This document shows, piece after piece, positions 1 to 7,397 of a stretch of DNA of 29,513 bases. Numbering within the stretch: position 1 is the stretch's first letter; the number at the start of each line of letters is the position of its first letter. The DNA comes from JAAUTS01 sp038250235. Its GTDB lineage: Bacteria; Verrucomicrobiota; Verrucomicrobiia; Methylacidiphilales; JAAUTS01. Where the stretch lies: contig JBBSCO010000035.1 of the NCBI GenBank assembly GCA_038250235.1, positions 1-29,513 on the forward strand, written 5' to 3'. The position numbers and the translations under genes are program-made. Below the pieces are notes generated by a model that saw only the letters and a program-made list of their open reading frames with translations, was not told the DNA's origin and searched no databases.

Positions 1-806
1 CGGCCAGGTTGGTGGGGGTTTTTCATGATGCCATCGGACTAAGGAGACCCAGGCAATCCAGAATAGATGCAGCATTATGCGCCAGGGGGGTGAAGGCCCT
101 GGCGTCTTTCGATCTGGTGCTTTGTATCTCCAGGGAGGCCGAAGAAGACCTCCATTTTTTCTGGAAAAAATTCGGGCTCAAACCAACCATCACCCATGTG
201 GCGCCCTGGCCGGTGCCCTTTCCCGGAAAACAACCTGAGCATCAACCCCATTTCCAGGCCCGTGAACTCCTGTATGTTGCCAGATTGGAAAAACACAAAA
301 ACCACATGCCTCTTCTGGAGGCATGTGAGCTTCTATGGCGGGAGGGGAGACAGTTCCGGCTTCGGCTGATCGGCTGCAATGCCTATCCGGTTTACTCCCG
401 GCGGGTAAGGAAGAGGGTGCAGGCCCTGCAAGGAGATGGAAGGGATCTGACTCTTCAGGCCCATGTTAGCGAAGAGGCCCTGCATGCCGCGTATCGGCAG
501 TGCTCGTTCACCGTTTTCCCTTCGTTGCTGGAAGGGTTTGGTCTTCCGGTCATTGAAAGTCTCTGGCATGGGCGCCCTGTGGTTTGCGGGAGCAACGGCG
601 CCTTGGGCGAGATTGCCGAAAGCGGCGGTTGCGAACGTGTCGACACCCGGGATACGCAAAGTCTTGCTGCGGCCATACGGTTGTTGCTGGAGGACGAAAA
701 CCACTACAAAAAACTTTATGAGGAAATCCGGAACAGATCGTTCCGTTCCTGGTCCGGCTACTGGGATAACGTAATGACAGTAATAAATCGGATTCGTAAA
801 AATTAA
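1..806 (+). CDS. GT4-family glycosyltransferase, C-terminal part (5' end outside window)
   Basis: The frame is open from the first bases of the window, so the gene starts upstream; about 267 residues are visible. They cover the end of the N-terminal Rossmann domain and the whole C-terminal domain of a GT-B fold glycosyltransferase. Seen: VFHDAI near the start (the acceptor-side VxHD motif common in GT4), YVARLEKHKNH (start of the donor domain, followed by the usual conserved Lys), and FPSLLEGFGLPVIES with a Glu-x7-Glu pattern that in GT4 enzymes contacts the nucleotide-sugar. No transmembrane segment is visible, so a cytosolic or peripheral enzyme is expected. It ends 21 bp before the SDR gene on the same strand and is probably in one operon with it and the GT28 gene. 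Donor and acceptor cannot be told from sequence; a lipid or polysaccharide acceptor is inferred from the neighbours. Confidence 0.9.
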   Translation, partial: ARLVGVFHDAIGLRRPRQSRIDAALCARGVKALASFDLVLCISREAEEDLHFFWKKFGLKPTITHVAPWPVPFPGKQPEHQPHFQARELLYVARLEKHKNHMPLLEACELLWREGRQFRLRLIGCNAYPVYSRRVRKRVQALQGDGRDLTLQAHVSEEALHAAYRQCSFTVFPSLLEGFGLPVIESLWHGRPVVCGSNGALGEIAESGGCERVDTRDTQSLAAAIRLLLEDENHYKKLYEEIRNRSFRSWSGYWDNVMTVINRIRKN

Positions 807-827
807 AATTTCTCCCATAAATAGTCC

Positions 828-1649
828 ATGCCCGCAAAACATCGCCGCCCTTCCGTATTCCTGACCGGTGCCAGTTCCGGGATCGGTCGCGCTCTGGCTC
901 TCCGCCTGATGGAGGAAGGGTATGAGGTCTGGGGAAGTTCCCGCGATAAAAAGAGATTGGAGGGCCTTCCCGGTCTTCATCCACTCGAGCTGGATTTCTT
1001 AAAACCCGGATCTGTTTCCCTGGCCTGGAGACAAGCACTGGAGGAAGCCGGTGAAATCGATATTGTCATTCAGAATGCTGGACACGGTATTTTTGGATCA
1101 ATCGAAGAGACGGACGCAGCCGATTCACGAAGTCAATGGGTCGCATTGGTGGAAGGTCCTTTACAGCTTCTACAGTTGGCGGCAGCGCATATGCGACCCA
1201 GAAACAAAGGTTGGATTATTGGCATCAGCTCGATGGCGGCTGAGTTACCCATGCCATTTTTCGCCCATTACAGTGCGGGTAAAGCCGCTTTCAGTGTCTT
1301 GTTGCAAGGTCTGTGGATGGAACTGAAACCCCACGGGGTTCGGGTGGTGGATTTCCGACCGGGAGACATTCGAACGCCCTTCAATGACTCAGTTCCACGA
1401 TTACTCCCTCCAGATTCTCCGTATTTGCCGGGAGCCGGGAAAGTCTGGGAAAAAAGTTGCGCACTAATGGCCGTGGCGCCGGAGCCTGAATTGGTTGCTG
1501 AAAGAATTGTCAGTCTGCTAAATGGTGGTGATGCTTCGCCGGTTGAACGTTGTGGTTCCTTTTTTCAAACTGTGCTGGGTCCTTTGGGGGTGAGGTTTCT
1601 GTCGAAAAGAGTTCTTCTCCAACTAACACGCCGATACTTTGGATTATGA
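828..1649 (+). CDS. Short-chain dehydrogenase/reductase (SDR), candidate ketolipid reductase
   Basis: A 273-residue classical SDR, a cytosolic NAD(P)H-dependent oxidoreductase. Seen: TGASSGIG at residues 13-20 (cofactor-binding glycine motif), NAG at 83-85, Ser134/Ser135, Tyr148 and Lys152 (YSAGK, the catalytic YxxxK), and PGD at 178-180. An Arg near residue 39 after the second beta strand is compatible with NADPH preference. The start is the ATG at 828, 21 bp after the upstream glycosyltransferase; no good Shine-Dalgarno is present. The stop overlaps the start of the next gene (ATGA), so the two are translationally coupled. In a locus with an alpha-oxoamine synthase, a plausible role is reduction of a 3-keto long-chain amine (as 3-ketosphinganine reductases do), but SDR specificity cannot be read from these motifs; a beta-ketoacyl or sugar reductase is possible. 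Confidence 0.9.
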   Translation: MPAKHRRPSVFLTGASSGIGRALALRLMEEGYEVWGSSRDKKRLEGLPGLHPLELDFLKPGSVSLAWRQALEEAGEIDIVIQNAGHGIFGSIEETDAADSRSQWVALVEGPLQLLQLAAAHMRPRNKGWIIGISSMAAELPMPFFAHYSAGKAAFSVLLQGLWMELKPHGVRVVDFRPGDIRTPFNDSVPRLLPPDSPYLPGAGKVWEKSCALMAVAPEPELVAERIVSLLNGGDASPVERCGSFFQTVLGPLGVRFLSKRVLLQLTRRYFGL

Positions 1650-2839
1650 AATCCAAAGGTGAACGAAAAAAACTGTTGATTTTGACATCCGCGACCGGAG
1701 CCGGGCATGACACACATGCGCGTGCCGCAACCGAATGGTGCTTGAGGCTTTATGGGGAAGACGTGGTTGTGCGGATCGAGCATGTATTGGAAGATTCACA
1801 CTGGGTTTTCAGGGCAGGGGTTGATTTCTACAACTTTATCCAACGCAAGGCTCCCTGGGTTCACCACTTTTACTATCATCTGTTGGAGTTTCTGGATTTT
1901 TTGAATTTTGGGACAGTGACACTTGGGAGGGAGTATTACAGCCGTTTGTTGCAGGACTTTCGCCCGGACGCGGTGCTGAGTGTTCATGATTGCCTAAACC
2001 GGGGCTACTTCGAACTCGCTCAAAAGATCCTCGGCCCGGATGTGAGCTGTGCGACCTACTGCCCAGAATTTTCAGGAGGCTACGGATTCAGTAAAAACTG
2101 GGTCAATCCCAGAGGAGATTACTTTTTCGGGCGCACGGAAGAGACTATCCAAAAAAGTTCTGCCCGTCACTTGGGAGGAGGCCGGGCACTGGTATCCGGG
2201 CATTGGGCCCCACCTGGTTTTTACAAAACAGCAATGGAGGCGGAAGAAAAGGCTGAGTACCTGGGAAGAGAACTGGGTTTGGAGAAAAATCGATTCACCC
2301 TTTTACTATCAACTGGCGGGGCGGGAGCCCAGAATCATCAGGCGTTGCTTCGTGCTCTGGAGGAGTTGTCGCCGGATCTTCAAGTCATTGCCTTATGTGG
2401 TCGCGATGAAAAAACGCGTGCAGATTTGGAAGATTGGGTGAGAGGCCATTCGCAACTGGTTGTGCGGGCATTGGGGTTCAGGAGTGATATGTCATCACTG
2501 CTCCAGGTTAGTTCGGCGGTGGTAGCCCGTGCGGGGGCAACCACTGCAGGGGAAGCATTATTGTGCGGTTGTCCTGTCATTTTCAATGCGATCGGTGGCC
2601 TGATGCCCCAGGAAATACCCACTTGGAATTATTTCCAAAAACGCGGCATAGGGGCACGAATCTTCCGACCTTCCGCCTTGACTGGAATAGTGGATGGATG
2701 GATAAGGAGTCCTGCTTCTTATAAAGCCCTTAAATCCCGTCTGATGAAAGAGTCGGATACCAGCACTCCGGAAAAAGCTTTGAGACTACTATTGGATCAG
2801 TGTCAGGCTCAAAAAGAAACTCGCTCAGAATCAGGCTAA
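1646..2839 (+). CDS. GT28 glycosyltransferase, MGDG-synthase/UgtP-like lipid glycosyltransferase
   Basis: A 397-residue protein resembling the monogalactosyldiacylglycerol synthase / processive diacylglycerol glucosyltransferase group. Seen: near the N-terminus LTSATGAGHDTHA (GAGH at residues 18-21, the MGDG-synthase-type lipid-side loop), then LLSTGGAGAQNH opening the nucleotide-sugar domain, and ARAGATTAGEALLCGCPVI plus GLMPQEIPTWNYF, which match the donor-binding region of GT28 enzymes. The start chosen is the ATG at 1646, overlapping the SDR stop by 4 bp; a GTG at 1550 in the same frame would extend it into the SDR gene and leave the GAGH motif unusually far from the N-terminus. The family moves a hexose onto a lipid at the cytosolic membrane face; here the lipid could be diacylglycerol or the product of the adjacent lipid operon. 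The 3' end overlaps the convergent glycosyltransferase gene by 4 bp. Confidence 0.87.
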   Translation: MKSKGERKKLLILTSATGAGHDTHARAATEWCLRLYGEDVVVRIEHVLEDSHWVFRAGVDFYNFIQRKAPWVHHFYYHLLEFLDFLNFGTVTLGREYYSRLLQDFRPDAVLSVHDCLNRGYFELAQKILGPDVSCATYCPEFSGGYGFSKNWVNPRGDYFFGRTEETIQKSSARHLGGGRALVSGHWAPPGFYKTAMEAEEKAEYLGRELGLEKNRFTLLLSTGGAGAQNHQALLRALEELSPDLQVIALCGRDEKTRADLEDWVRGHSQLVVRALGFRSDMSSLLQVSSAVVARAGATTAGEALLCGCPVIFNAIGGLMPQEIPTWNYFQKRGIGARIFRPSALTGIVDGWIRSPASYKALKSRLMKESDTSTPEKALRLLLDQCQAQKETRSESG

Positions 2840-4029
2840 CCAGGCTGGAGTACTTTGTTCAAGATGGCCAGAAACTCCCGTCCCCTTTTCACGCTGATGG
2901 GATGGCTCAGGGCGGTGCATTCTTTTTCTATTTCTTGATCAGGACCGGGGGTCAGGGTAGGCCAGTCACGTAGCAGGCATGCGGCCAGAGCGTCCGGATC
3001 ATGCGGATCAAAGTAGGTGCTGCGTGGAGGTTTCTGTTCCCTGTGCACAGGGATGTCGGAGAGGTAGAGCCGCTTGCCCAAAGTCCGACTTTCTTCAACC
3101 AGCATGGACCACCCTTCGAAATAGGAAGGCTGAACCACGGCTGCGGCAGCCCTCATGATTTGAATCTGTTCTTTTCTGGAGAGGAGTCCCAGCGGATAGA
3201 TGTTCGACTCAAGGTGGTGATCCTTGATGAAGTCCTTCAACTTTTGTCCATATTCTGGGCTGCGATAGTCATGATCCTTGCCGGTTAGCACAAGTGCGAT
3301 GTCACTTATGCCGTTCTTTTTTAAACTTAGGATGGCTTTAAACAAATTAAGGTGGTTTTTATGCCGCCAAAACTGGCCGGGAAAATACAGGTATTTCTGC
3401 GGTAATTGAAAATGAACCGAGGTGGCCTTGGTTTTCTCCGAAAACCAGGAGCGTTCAGGTGTGACACAAAAGTGGTAGACGCTTACCTTTGCGAGCGGAC
3501 AATCATAAAAATCAAATAAATCCTTCCTGGCATCCTCACTGCTCACAACGAGATGGGAGGATTGCTCAATGAGGGCCTTGAAACGGGTGTCTCTTTCTGT
3601 TCGGTCCTCCAGATTGAAATATTCTGGTAGACGCCTGTGTTGAAAATCAGGAATCCAGCCGATCCACGGGATGGACAATGGGGCAGAGGGAACTTCCTGG
3701 ACGGGGTAGATGATATCGATGCGCCTTTTTTTTAGGGTCGATTCGAAGGAAAGCCGCTCTCCGATGACCCTATCGAAGTTCCGGAGGAATCTTTGGGGAA
3801 AGGAAAGTGTTTTTGATCTGCCATATTCGGGATGATCAAAAAAATTAATGGCTTGAACACAGTTTTTTAAAGCCATGACATGAGAGGAGCGGATGTGGCG
3901 TGGAAGAAAAAGCTCGATTTGAGGCTGCAGTGATTCCGGTAGTGTTCTGAGATTCTGAATGATGTTTTCCAGGTAAAGCAACCCGGCGATCCATTGATCC
4001 GAGTACATCGTGTGGAGCCCGAGTTTCAT
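2836..4029 (-). CDS. GT4-family glycosyltransferase
   Basis: A 397-residue GT-B glycosyltransferase. Seen: LGLHTMYSDQWIAGLLYLEN at the N-terminus (a G-L-Y acceptor-side loop), WIGWIPDFQHRRLPEYF at about residues 120-140, VVSSEDARKDL in the inter-domain region, LYFPGQFWRHKNH opening the donor domain with its conserved Lys, and QPSYFEGWSMLVEESRTLGK with the Glu-x7-Glu donor signature. No signal peptide or membrane segment is evident. Its ATG at 4029 overlaps the kelch gene stop (ATGA), so it is translationally coupled to and probably works with that protein. Its 3' end overlaps the convergent GT28 gene by 4 bp, leaving no room for a terminator. It is not closely similar to the GT4 at the window start; substrate unknown. 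Confidence 0.9.
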   Translation of the reverse strand: MKLGLHTMYSDQWIAGLLYLENIIQNLRTLPESLQPQIELFLPRHIRSSHVMALKNCVQAINFFDHPEYGRSKTLSFPQRFLRNFDRVIGERLSFESTLKKRRIDIIYPVQEVPSAPLSIPWIGWIPDFQHRRLPEYFNLEDRTERDTRFKALIEQSSHLVVSSEDARKDLFDFYDCPLAKVSVYHFCVTPERSWFSEKTKATSVHFQLPQKYLYFPGQFWRHKNHLNLFKAILSLKKNGISDIALVLTGKDHDYRSPEYGQKLKDFIKDHHLESNIYPLGLLSRKEQIQIMRAAAAVVQPSYFEGWSMLVEESRTLGKRLYLSDIPVHREQKPPRSTYFDPHDPDALAACLLRDWPTLTPGPDQEIEKECTALSHPISVKRGREFLAILNKVLQPG

Positions 4030-5111
4030 GAGGATTCAAAAAGGAAATCGAGCCGGGCTTTCCATACGCTGTCCAAGACTAGTCCGGGTCGTAGGTCATC
4101 GTCACTCGCAGAGCGCTGTCCTGCGATAACATAAAGCCATCCCTTATAAAAAGCTGAAGACGGTCCTTTTAAATGATAAGGAAGGAGACCAATGATTTCC
4201 CACTTATTCTCAAGCAGGTGATAACTTAGAACAGTATTGTTAAGAATCGCACGGCTTTGATTACCGCTTACGATGATTATTCGGTGACCGATTTTAATTA
4301 CGTTGTATTCAGTATGTGAAGCGGGGTGAGGCATTGAAGCCAGCTTAGAGGATTCTTGGGTGACAAGATCTATGGAATAGACAGAACTATGAAACACTTC
4401 TGAAGAATAAGTGAAATCGCATGTGTGCTCTAAATCACCAGGTATTCGTGGAACATCACCGGTTTGTCCTCCAAAAATGTAAAGTTTATCATTTAGGATA
4501 AGTGAAGCTGTATGTGTAAATCCCGTTAGCATGGGAGACTCTTTGCACCACTCTGGTTCAGTAGCATGGCCGTCTCTGATACCAAGGCTCCAACGGTCAA
4601 GTGCCGGAGAGGACCGGTCAGGTTTTGAGCCTCCCATGCAGTAGATACGTTCATTATAGTAATGAACCAAAGGTGCGTAGCGAGGCTCCGGTAAAGCAGG
4701 TAGGCGGCCCCATTTCCCTAAATGGGTGTCATAGCTGAAACAATCAGAAACTGGCGGAGAGCAGTGAGCACCAAGCTGCCCGGTGATGCTGAAAAGATAA
4801 CGCTGATTATCGCTAATGAAACCATTGTGGGTTTCGGGCATTCCGGTTGGAATTTCGCCAAGATCACTCCAACGGTCGGTTTCCATATCAAGCATGAACA
4901 ATTTCCGGGACACTGTAGCGAGTTCACCGACATAGCCGCCAGTGAGGAACAGGTGAGATCCTAGGCATGTGCGGTTGGCTTCGACACACTTTTGCGGACA
5001 ACGTGGGCCTGTTTTCCAGCGGAACTGGGTCGTTTCGGGATCCAGAGAACGGAGTAGTTTTTTGTCCTCCAAGTGGGCTCGTAATCGGATCAGGAAAGGC
5101 AGCTTGATCAT
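4026..5111 (-). CDS. Kelch-repeat beta-propeller protein
   Basis: A 361-residue protein made mostly of kelch-type blades. Seen: repeated units with a Gly-Gly pair followed by a spaced Tyr/Trp, for example FLTGGYVGE, YCMGGSKPD, YIFGGQTGD and YVIAGQRSA, each followed about 20-35 residues on by a W (DRWSDLG, GKWGRLP, NKWEIIG). Five or six blades are recognisable, so a complete propeller is likely. No signal peptide or transmembrane segment is visible, unlike periplasmic kelch mutarotases such as NanM, so a cytosolic location is expected. It is the first gene of a two-gene unit and overlaps the downstream GT4 gene by ATGA. Role unknown: it could be a scaffold or activator of the glycosyltransferase, or a sugar-modifying enzyme. 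The kelch call is good; function is not assigned. Confidence 0.8.
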   Translation of the reverse strand: MIKLPFLIRLRAHLEDKKLLRSLDPETTQFRWKTGPRCPQKCVEANRTCLGSHLFLTGGYVGELATVSRKLFMLDMETDRWSDLGEIPTGMPETHNGFISDNQRYLFSITGQLGAHCSPPVSDCFSYDTHLGKWGRLPALPEPRYAPLVHYYNERIYCMGGSKPDRSSPALDRWSLGIRDGHATEPEWCKESPMLTGFTHTASLILNDKLYIFGGQTGDVPRIPGDLEHTCDFTYSSEVFHSSVYSIDLVTQESSKLASMPHPASHTEYNVIKIGHRIIIVSGNQSRAILNNTVLSYHLLENKWEIIGLLPYHLKGPSSAFYKGWLYVIAGQRSASDDDLRPGLVLDSVWKARLDFLFESS

Positions 5112-5203
5112 TGTGGAAAGAGGGCTCAGGTGGGTTTTTTCATCAATTGATTATTGAATATCTGCCTGAGGGAAGTAGATACGGCAGGTTATATATTGCA
5201 GCT

Positions 5204-6469
5204 TTAGTTTTCCCATCGGCGGAACACGAGTGAGACATTGCTTCCGCCGAAACCGCTTGAGTTGCTCATGGCGATACGGGGTTTGGCATCAACGGATTTC
5301 ACAAGAACGGGGAGATCGGAAAAAGCTGGATCAAGCTGGCTGATTTTGGCGGAGATGGGCATAAATCCTTCCTGCAAGGCCAGAACAGTGAAGGCGGCTT
5401 CCATGGCTCCCGCCAGGCAGAGCCCGTGGCCTGTGAGGGCTTTGGTGCTGCTGATGTAGGGAACACGTCCAGCGGTGAAGACCTTCCGGATGGCTAGTAT
5501 TTCTGCGAGGTCTCCGACTGTAGTTCCCGTGGCATGTGCGTTGAGATAGTCGACATCGGTGTTGGAAATCTCCGAATGATCCAGCGCGGATTGCATGGCG
5601 CGGGTCAGGCCTTCCCCGTTTGGCTCGGGCGTCATCACGTTGTAGCCGTCGGCGGCTTCACCCCATCCCAGCACTTCGGCCAAAATGGTGGCGCCGCGGG
5701 CTGTGGCTTTTTCCAAGTCTTCCAACGCAAGTGTTGTGGCTCCGCCGGTTGCCACAAAACCGTCCCTTTTTAGGTCGAATGGGCTGGGAGTTTGTGCGGG
5801 ATTCTTGCGAGTACTCAGCGCTCTCACGGAGGCAAAGGGCAGGAAGGTGAAACGGTTGCAGTCTTCCGCGCCCACAACAAAAACGATATCCTGCCTGTTC
5901 AGGATTATCTGATCGAAAGCATAGCCTAAAGCGTGTGCAGAGGATGAACAGGCACTGGCAAAACCAAGGACAGATCCTTTAAGTTTATATTTTGCTGCTA
6001 AGTTTGAATTTAGGCAGCCTGGAATGCTGGCAGGTAGAGCAAGTGGATAACAGCGATGAACGCCCTCTGTTTCCATGACATTCAGGTTGTCGTAAAGAGT
6101 GGACATGGATCCGGCTGAGGCGCACATCGCACCGGTGCGTGGATGTGAAACCTGGTCAGGTTTCAGGCCCGCATCGTTGATGGCCTGTTGCATGGCATAA
6201 CTTGCGTAAACCACATGTGGGCTCATGGAGCGAAGATGGCTCCGCTCAATCCGGCAGTCGGTCGGGAAAGTCCAGTCTTCCCGGTTGGTTCCGGGAAAAG
6301 AGAAGTTTTGGATTGTTCCTGCGAGCCCGCAGACCCCCTCTGTTTGGGGCATATCGGGGAGGACGCCAATTCCAGACAGTGATTCAATGAGGCTTTTGAC
6401 GACAGAGGATTTATCGTTGCCAATGCTGGTAACAAATCCCAGCCCAGTAATGACAACCCGCTTTTTCAA
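5204..6469 (-). CDS. Beta-ketoacyl-[ACP] synthase (FabF/FabB-type condensing enzyme)
   Basis: A 421-residue elongating ketosynthase, which condenses acyl-Cys with malonyl-ACP in the cytosol. Seen: VVITGLG at the N-terminus, the nucleophile Cys174 in SACSSSAHA, His312 in NAHATGTTVGD, and His348 in KALTGHGLCLAGA, i.e. the complete Cys-His-His triad at the positions usual for FabF (about 163/303/340). Length is normal for the family. The start is a TTG at 6469 that gives MKKRVVITG; no better start or Shine-Dalgarno is present. The gene lies 12 bp after, and in the same frame as, the ACP-dehydratase gene, separated from it by a single TGA. It is probably a dedicated enzyme for the lipid built here rather than the housekeeping FabF. 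Confidence 0.93.
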   Translation of the reverse strand: MKKRVVITGLGFVTSIGNDKSSVVKSLIESLSGIGVLPDMPQTEGVCGLAGTIQNFSFPGTNREDWTFPTDCRIERSHLRSMSPHVVYASYAMQQAINDAGLKPDQVSHPRTGAMCASAGSMSTLYDNLNVMETEGVHRCYPLALPASIPGCLNSNLAAKYKLKGSVLGFASACSSSAHALGYAFDQIILNRQDIVFVVGAEDCNRFTFLPFASVRALSTRKNPAQTPSPFDLKRDGFVATGGATTLALEDLEKATARGATILAEVLGWGEAADGYNVMTPEPNGEGLTRAMQSALDHSEISNTDVDYLNAHATGTTVGDLAEILAIRKVFTAGRVPYISSTKALTGHGLCLAGAMEAAFTVLALQEGFMPISAKISQLDPAFSDLPVLVKSVDAKPRIAMSNSSGFGGSNVSLVFRRWEN

Positions 6470-6481
6470 AACGTTGGTTTG

Positions 6482-7381
6482 TCAGTCTGCTTCAGGAAAG
6501 ATGGCTGGTTCGTGCTTGGGGTGGAGGTCTTTGTGACCGTTTTCCATCGAGAGATCGCCGAAAGCGAGAGTAAGAGTTTCCAGACGGGCGACAATCTGAC
6601 CTTCGATTTTGACCGCACCATCGAAAAACGAAAGCGGGGCGCGTAGTTTGGTGAGACGAAGTTCCATGCGTATTTCGTCGCCGGGCAGGACGCGTTTGTG
6701 GAAACGAAGTCCTTCCATGCCGACAAAAAGAAGCTCTTTGATAGCATTGGGCTGTCCCAACTGAGAAGAAGCCTTTTCGAGCAACCAGAGACAGCCTGTT
6801 TGGCCCAGGGCCTCACATACGATGGAAGCGGGAACAACAGGGTTATCTTTGAAATGACCGGCAAAGAAAAATTCATCACCTTTGAAGAGGTAGCGTGCTC
6901 TGACGGTCTGGTCCTGAATTTCAGCACTGTCCAGAAAAAGATAGGGATGTTGTTGAGGTAAAATCAAAAGGAGTTGGTCACGGGTGTAGTGTTTGATTTG
7001 AGCCAGGGTTGTCGGCCTGTTGTGAACGCGGTCGTTGATATAAGATCTGACATCTCCCAGTGTACGGATATTGCGGGCATCGTTGTCATCTATCCTGAAA
7101 TCCAGTGCTTCTTCAATCGACATGACAATTTCCAGCATGGTCAGGGAATCAATGCCCAGATCCTCAATCAGGCGGATGGAGTCGGGCCTTTCCTGTAATG
7201 GAACTGAATGCTCAGGAGGGAGATAACGTTCTATGATTCCATGAACAGCGGGTATTACTTCCGCGATGTCGCCTTCTTTGCGGAATTTAAGGATGGAATC
7301 CAGAGTTTCCTTTGAATTTCTTTTAAATGACTCCCTGAGTCGTTCCTCCTGGTTTGGTTCGAATGGTTTGATGGCGTTCAC
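6482..7381 (-). CDS. Acyl carrier protein / FabZ-type dehydratase didomain protein
   Basis: A 299-residue fusion. Residues about 30-120 are an acyl carrier protein with LIEDLGIDSLTMLEIV; Ser79 in the DSL motif is the expected phosphopantetheine site. Residues about 125-275 are a hot-dog-fold beta-hydroxyacyl-ACP dehydratase: LPQQHPYLFLDSA at 141 (the HRYPFLLVD region) and GHFKDNPVVPASIVCEALGQ with His176 and Glu190, the 14-residue spaced catalytic pair of FabZ. The usual PGV between them is PAS. The ordinary FabZ and AcpP are separate proteins, so this is a specialised enzyme that can tether its substrate. The start is a GTG at 7381, 16 bp after the oxoamine synthase stop; no Shine-Dalgarno. 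The last 20 residues look disordered and run by a single TGA into the ketosynthase frame. Confidence 0.9.
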   Translation of the reverse strand: MNAIKPFEPNQEERLRESFKRNSKETLDSILKFRKEGDIAEVIPAVHGIIERYLPPEHSVPLQERPDSIRLIEDLGIDSLTMLEIVMSIEEALDFRIDDNDARNIRTLGDVRSYINDRVHNRPTTLAQIKHYTRDQLLLILPQQHPYLFLDSAEIQDQTVRARYLFKGDEFFFAGHFKDNPVVPASIVCEALGQTGCLWLLEKASSQLGQPNAIKELLFVGMEGLRFHKRVLPGDEIRMELRLTKLRAPLSFFDGAVKIEGQIVARLETLTLAFGDLSMENGHKDLHPKHEPAIFPEAD

Positions 7382-7397
7382 AATAACAGATTCAGGT

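Noticed and set aside
333..1038. Long - strand open frames opposite the first glycosyltransferase and SDR genes
   Set aside because: They are shadows of well-supported + strand genes with clear family motifs.
5204..7381. Aryl-polyene or resorcinol pigment cluster
   Set aside because: A ketosynthase, ACP and dehydratase would fit, but the typical ketoreductase-dehydratase pairs, acyltransferase, MMPL exporter and LolA proteins are absent, and an oxoamine synthase is not part of such clusters.
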